The notes under the pieces are model-generated. The model was not told the origin of the DNA. It saw only the letters and a list, made by a program, of their open reading frames with translations, and did no database searches. Made by a program: the position numbers and the translations under genes. From NCBI GenBank assembly GCA_049794535.1, contig JBARCX010000188.1:1-7664 (forward strand): 7,664 nucleotides of DNA. The letters are read 5' to 3'. The stretch's first letter is position 1. Each line of letters starts with the position of its first letter. Positions 5,872 through 7,664 of this stretch are shown here, one piece after another. The stretch comes from JBARCX01 sp049794535 (GTDB lineage: Bacteria; Pseudomonadota; Gammaproteobacteria; Xanthomonadales; Rhodanobacteraceae).

Positions 5872-7206
5872 CTAAGCCAACTGCGTGAAAGCGCGACGAA
5901 CCGTTTCGATGCCGCCGGCCTGGGTTGTCGTTGCGTGCGCAATGTCGCCCACCCGATCGCGCACGGCATTGGCAGAAGCAAAGATGGTTTTCATCACGCT
6001 ACTCGCACCGGCACTACGCTCGCTGCCCTCGCGGACACGCTCCATGGTGTCCTCGATCAGGCTGCGAATGTCCTTGGCTGACTGCGCTGTGCGATGAGAA
6101 AGCATTCGCACTTCTTGAGCCACCACGCCAAAGCCCTTGCCGTGCTCCCCGGATCGCGCCGCTTCGATAGCCGCGTTGAGCGCAAGCATATTGGTTTGAA
6201 ACGCGATGCTGTCGATCAGACCAACGATGTCGCCTATATCGCGCGTACCGTCGTGGATGGCAGCCATCGCTTTGATCACGCCATCGACCATCGTTTCGCC
6301 ATCGGCCGCTGAGCGACTGGCTTGCATGGCGAGATCGTTCGTAACGCGTGCCTGCTCCGCGATAGCCGGAACGGTATCTGAAAGATCAGTCAATGAAGTC
6401 CGCAGGATGCTCGAAGCCTCGGTCTGCTTGGTCACGTCCGTGGCGTACTTCACGACTTTGAAAGGCCGCCCAGACATATCGAATATCGGGTTATACGTGC
6501 CCTGAATCCAGATATCCCGACCGTCCTTCGTGACACGGCGATACAAGCCTGCATCGTATTCGCCACGACCGAGTTTCTCCCAGAATGCACGATAGGCAGC
6601 GCCGTCGCGTTCGGCCTTGTCCACGAACAATCGATGATGGTGGCCGATGACTTCTTCTCGCGTGTAACCCACCACGGCGAGAAAATTGTCGTTGGCTTCG
6701 AGAATCGTGCCATCCAGTTGGAAGCTGATGACCGCCTGTGCCTTGTCGATGGCAGAGAGACGCCCTTCCATATCGGCCATCTCCATCCGACGCGCCGTGA
6801 CATCGGTGGCGTACTTGATGACCTTGTAAGGCTTGCCGTGGCGATCCAGCACCGGGTTATAACTGGCTTGAATCCAGATTTCCCGGCGATCCTTACCCAA
6901 GCGCCGATACAGCCCCGTATCAGCCCTGCCGTCGCCCAGCCGCTCCCAGAACTGTCGGTATTCCACCGACTCGGATTCGTGCGGCTCGATGAACATGCAA
7001 TGGTGATGCCCGACTACATCCTTTCGCTCGTAACCGAAAGCAGCAAGGAACAAGTCGTTGGCATCCAGGATCGTGCCGTCGAGGCCAAACTCAATGACCG
7101 CCTGTGTGCGGTGCAATGCAGCGAGCTGACCGCGCACGTCGTATTGCGATCGACCATAGTGATTTACCAGACCTTTCAATACTTCTGAAACGCTCTTCAT
7201 CTTCAT
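5872..7206 (-). CDS. Soluble tandem-PAS methyl-accepting chemotaxis protein (BdlA-like)
   Basis: A 444-residue cytoplasmic chemoreceptor without membrane segments. There are two PAS domains, at about 34-138 and 155-260. They are about 60% identical by hand alignment over 96 residues; each has LDGTIL, GHHH, a GLYRR segment and KYATDVT. The MCP signalling domain covers about 290-444, with the conserved hairpin tip IDSIAFQTNMLALNAAIEAA (331-350) and then GEHGKGFGVVAQEVR (353-367). This tip binds CheA/CheW. The order PAS-PAS-short MCP and the length match Pseudomonas aeruginosa BdlA (417 residues), which controls biofilm dispersal; equal function is inference. The signalling domain is short and ends soon after the tip helix. 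A purine-rich GGGGAGG at 7218-7224 lies 11 bases before ATG 7206; a second ATG at 7200 is further away. The gene stands alone behind a sigma-28-like promoter, so co-regulation with motility is likely. Confidence 0.93.
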   Translation of the reverse strand: MKMKSVSEVLKGLVNHYGRSQYDVRGQLAALHRTQAVIEFGLDGTILDANDLFLAAFGYERKDVVGHHHCMFIEPHESESVEYRQFWERLGDGRADTGLYRRLGKDRREIWIQASYNPVLDRHGKPYKVIKYATDVTARRMEMADMEGRLSAIDKAQAVISFQLDGTILEANDNFLAVVGYTREEVIGHHHRLFVDKAERDGAAYRAFWEKLGRGEYDAGLYRRVTKDGRDIWIQGTYNPIFDMSGRPFKVVKYATDVTKQTEASSILRTSLTDLSDTVPAIAEQARVTNDLAMQASRSAADGETMVDGVIKAMAAIHDGTRDIGDIVGLIDSIAFQTNMLALNAAIEAARSGEHGKGFGVVAQEVRMLSHRTAQSAKDIRSLIEDTMERVREGSERSAGASSVMKTIFASANAVRDRVGDIAHATTTQAGGIETVRRAFTQLA

Positions 7207-7282
7207 AAGAAGACAAGCCTCCCCTTGGCAGCGTAACGAGAATCAGGTGCTCCCCAGCAACCTGTCTTAAAGCCGTTCCGTT

Positions 7283-7309
7283 ATATCGACGTGAGTCGAG
7301 CAATCTTTA
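7283..7309 (-). promoter_or_regulatory. Sigma-28 (FliA)-type promoter of the chemoreceptor
   Basis: On the - strand TAAA (7309-7306) is followed by exactly 15 bases and GTCGATAT (7290-7283). The FliA consensus is TAAA-N15-GCCGATAA, so the first box matches fully and the second at six of eight positions with ideal spacing. Initiation would fall near 7275, giving a leader of about 70 bases before ATG 7206. Control by the flagellar sigma factor fits a chemotaxis gene. Confidence 0.65.
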
Positions 7310-7404
7310 ATTCACGCTTTAAAGAGCAAGCGCTTTCGAGGTTTTCAAACGGAGTTGCCAGCAGATACGGTTATTGCTGTTTTTTGCTCTGGCTTTGGCT
7401 TTTC

Positions 7405-7428
7405 AAAAAATGCGCGCAGGACGCGCGC
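7405..7428 (-). terminator. Hairpin plus T-run ending leftward transcription upstream of the chemoreceptor
   Basis: Read on the - strand, GCGCGC (7428-7423), loop GTCCT, and GCGCGC (7417-7412) are followed by A and then TTTTTT (7410-7405). This is a rho-independent terminator shape and would stop transcripts entering from the right, insulating the sigma-28 promoter at 7283-7309. It forms part of the right-end repeat, so other genomic copies may act likewise. Confidence 0.6.
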
Positions 7429-7480
7429 GGCTGTTCGGGGCCCCTGTGCGGCGGTGAGGTTCGGACGACAGGCCCGCAGG

Positions 7481-7507
7481 GTGGCAGGCAGGACGCCTGC
7501 CACTTTT
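7481..7507 (+). terminator. Nine-bp hairpin with short T-run in the right-end repeat
   Basis: GTGGCAGGC (7481-7489), loop AGGAC, and GCCTGCCAC (7495-7503) form a perfect 9-bp stem followed by TTTT (7504-7507) on the + strand. It could end rightward transcription, but no + strand gene lies nearby, so it may simply be a structural part of the repeat. Confidence 0.4.
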
Positions 7508-7664
7508 CGCCAGGGCAGGAAGAGCTGTCGCTTGGTTGTTGCGATCTCGCCAGTGGGCCGCTTACGCAGCGGGCGTTTCGACCACCTGCCGGTGGCCGAG
7601 TCACCTTTCTTTGTTGGCCCACGCACACGCAGGAGCGAGTGCGAACAGCGCAGCTGGCCCGAAG

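Larger units (their letters stand above)
7350..7664 (-). repeat. Long hairpin-rich dispersed repeat, right end
   Basis: No gene is supported from 7207 to the window end. The segment 7565-7620 is an inverted copy of the left-hand repeat core (211-266). To its left are two strong hairpins, at 7412-7428 and 7481-7503, and a T-run at 7380-7385. GGCCGCTTACGCAGCGGG at 7555-7573 resembles the left-hand hairpin region. Two open - strand frames (7345-7626 and 7371-7628) cover it, but they look like the spurious hypothetical proteins often called on these repeats. The element may continue past the window. It may be several repeat modules rather than one. Confidence 0.7.

Noticed and set aside
5760..5981. 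A frameshifted continuation of the chemoreceptor, or a 31-codon ORF (MSDSYRV...) after its stop
   Set aside because: The sequence in this frame has no MCP helix heptad pattern, no ribosome site, and the 12-bp hairpin accounts for part of it. The short signalling domain fits BdlA-like proteins, so no frameshift is needed.
7345..7628. Two overlapping - strand frames that could be small hypothetical proteins
   Set aside because: They lie wholly within the hairpin-rich repeat and share translated repeat text with the left copy, with no ribosome site that stands out.
1..7664. A mobile element, CRISPR array, defence island or tRNA/rRNA gene
   Set aside because: No transposase, integrase, regularly spaced repeats, cloverleaf or defence-type protein was seen on either strand.

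Overview
The window looks like a stretch of ordinary chromosome from a GC-rich gammaproteobacterium, most likely of the Xanthomonadales (Rhodanobacteraceae such as Dyella, Rhodanobacter or Luteibacter). This placement is inference. It rests on the dispersed non-coding repeats at both ends and in the middle, which resemble repeats I know from that group, and on the gene set: RlmJ, a Slp lipoprotein, and a cytoplasmic PAS-type chemoreceptor with a flagellar-type promoter. No species call is possible from the sequence alone.

Layout from left to right. Positions 1-406 hold no convincing gene and contain a dispersed repeat with two hairpins. An EamA/DMT-family permease (407-1336, +) ends 9 bases from the end of a convergent LysR regulator (1346-2260, -). 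The regulator is divergent from a small NAD(P)-binding atypical SDR reductase (2382-3023, +); their shared promoter region carries a perfect inverted repeat, which suggests a local regulator-target pair. A GC-rich hairpin repeat fills 3041-3140. It is followed by rlmJ (3259-4254, +), a 23S rRNA m6A methyltransferase with an unusual Pro/Arg/Ser/Thr-rich tail made partly of tandem 15-bp units. Its likely terminator lies inside the 3' end of the next, convergent gene, an unrecognised exported protein (4276-5067, -). That gene is divergent from a Slp-family outer-membrane lipoprotein gene (5235-5744, +), and a perfect 10+10 bp palindrome sits almost exactly midway between the two start codons.

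The right third holds a soluble tandem-PAS methyl-accepting chemotaxis protein with BdlA-like architecture (5872-7206, -). It is preceded by a good match to a sigma-28 (FliA) promoter. From about 7350 to the window end there is a long hairpin-rich dispersed repeat. It includes a copy of the left-hand repeat in opposite orientation and a hairpin plus T-run that would stop leftward transcription upstream of the chemoreceptor.

The genes do not form one pathway. They are mostly single-gene units in convergent or divergent pairs: transport, a LysR/reductase pair, rRNA modification, two envelope proteins and a sensory protein. I see no mobile element, CRISPR array, tRNA, rRNA or defence system, and no strong candidate for an entirely new system. 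The more interesting signals are the two divergent-promoter palindromes, the sigma-28 promoter on the tandem-PAS receptor, the rlmJ tail, and paired hairpins in the right-end repeat that share a loop sequence.
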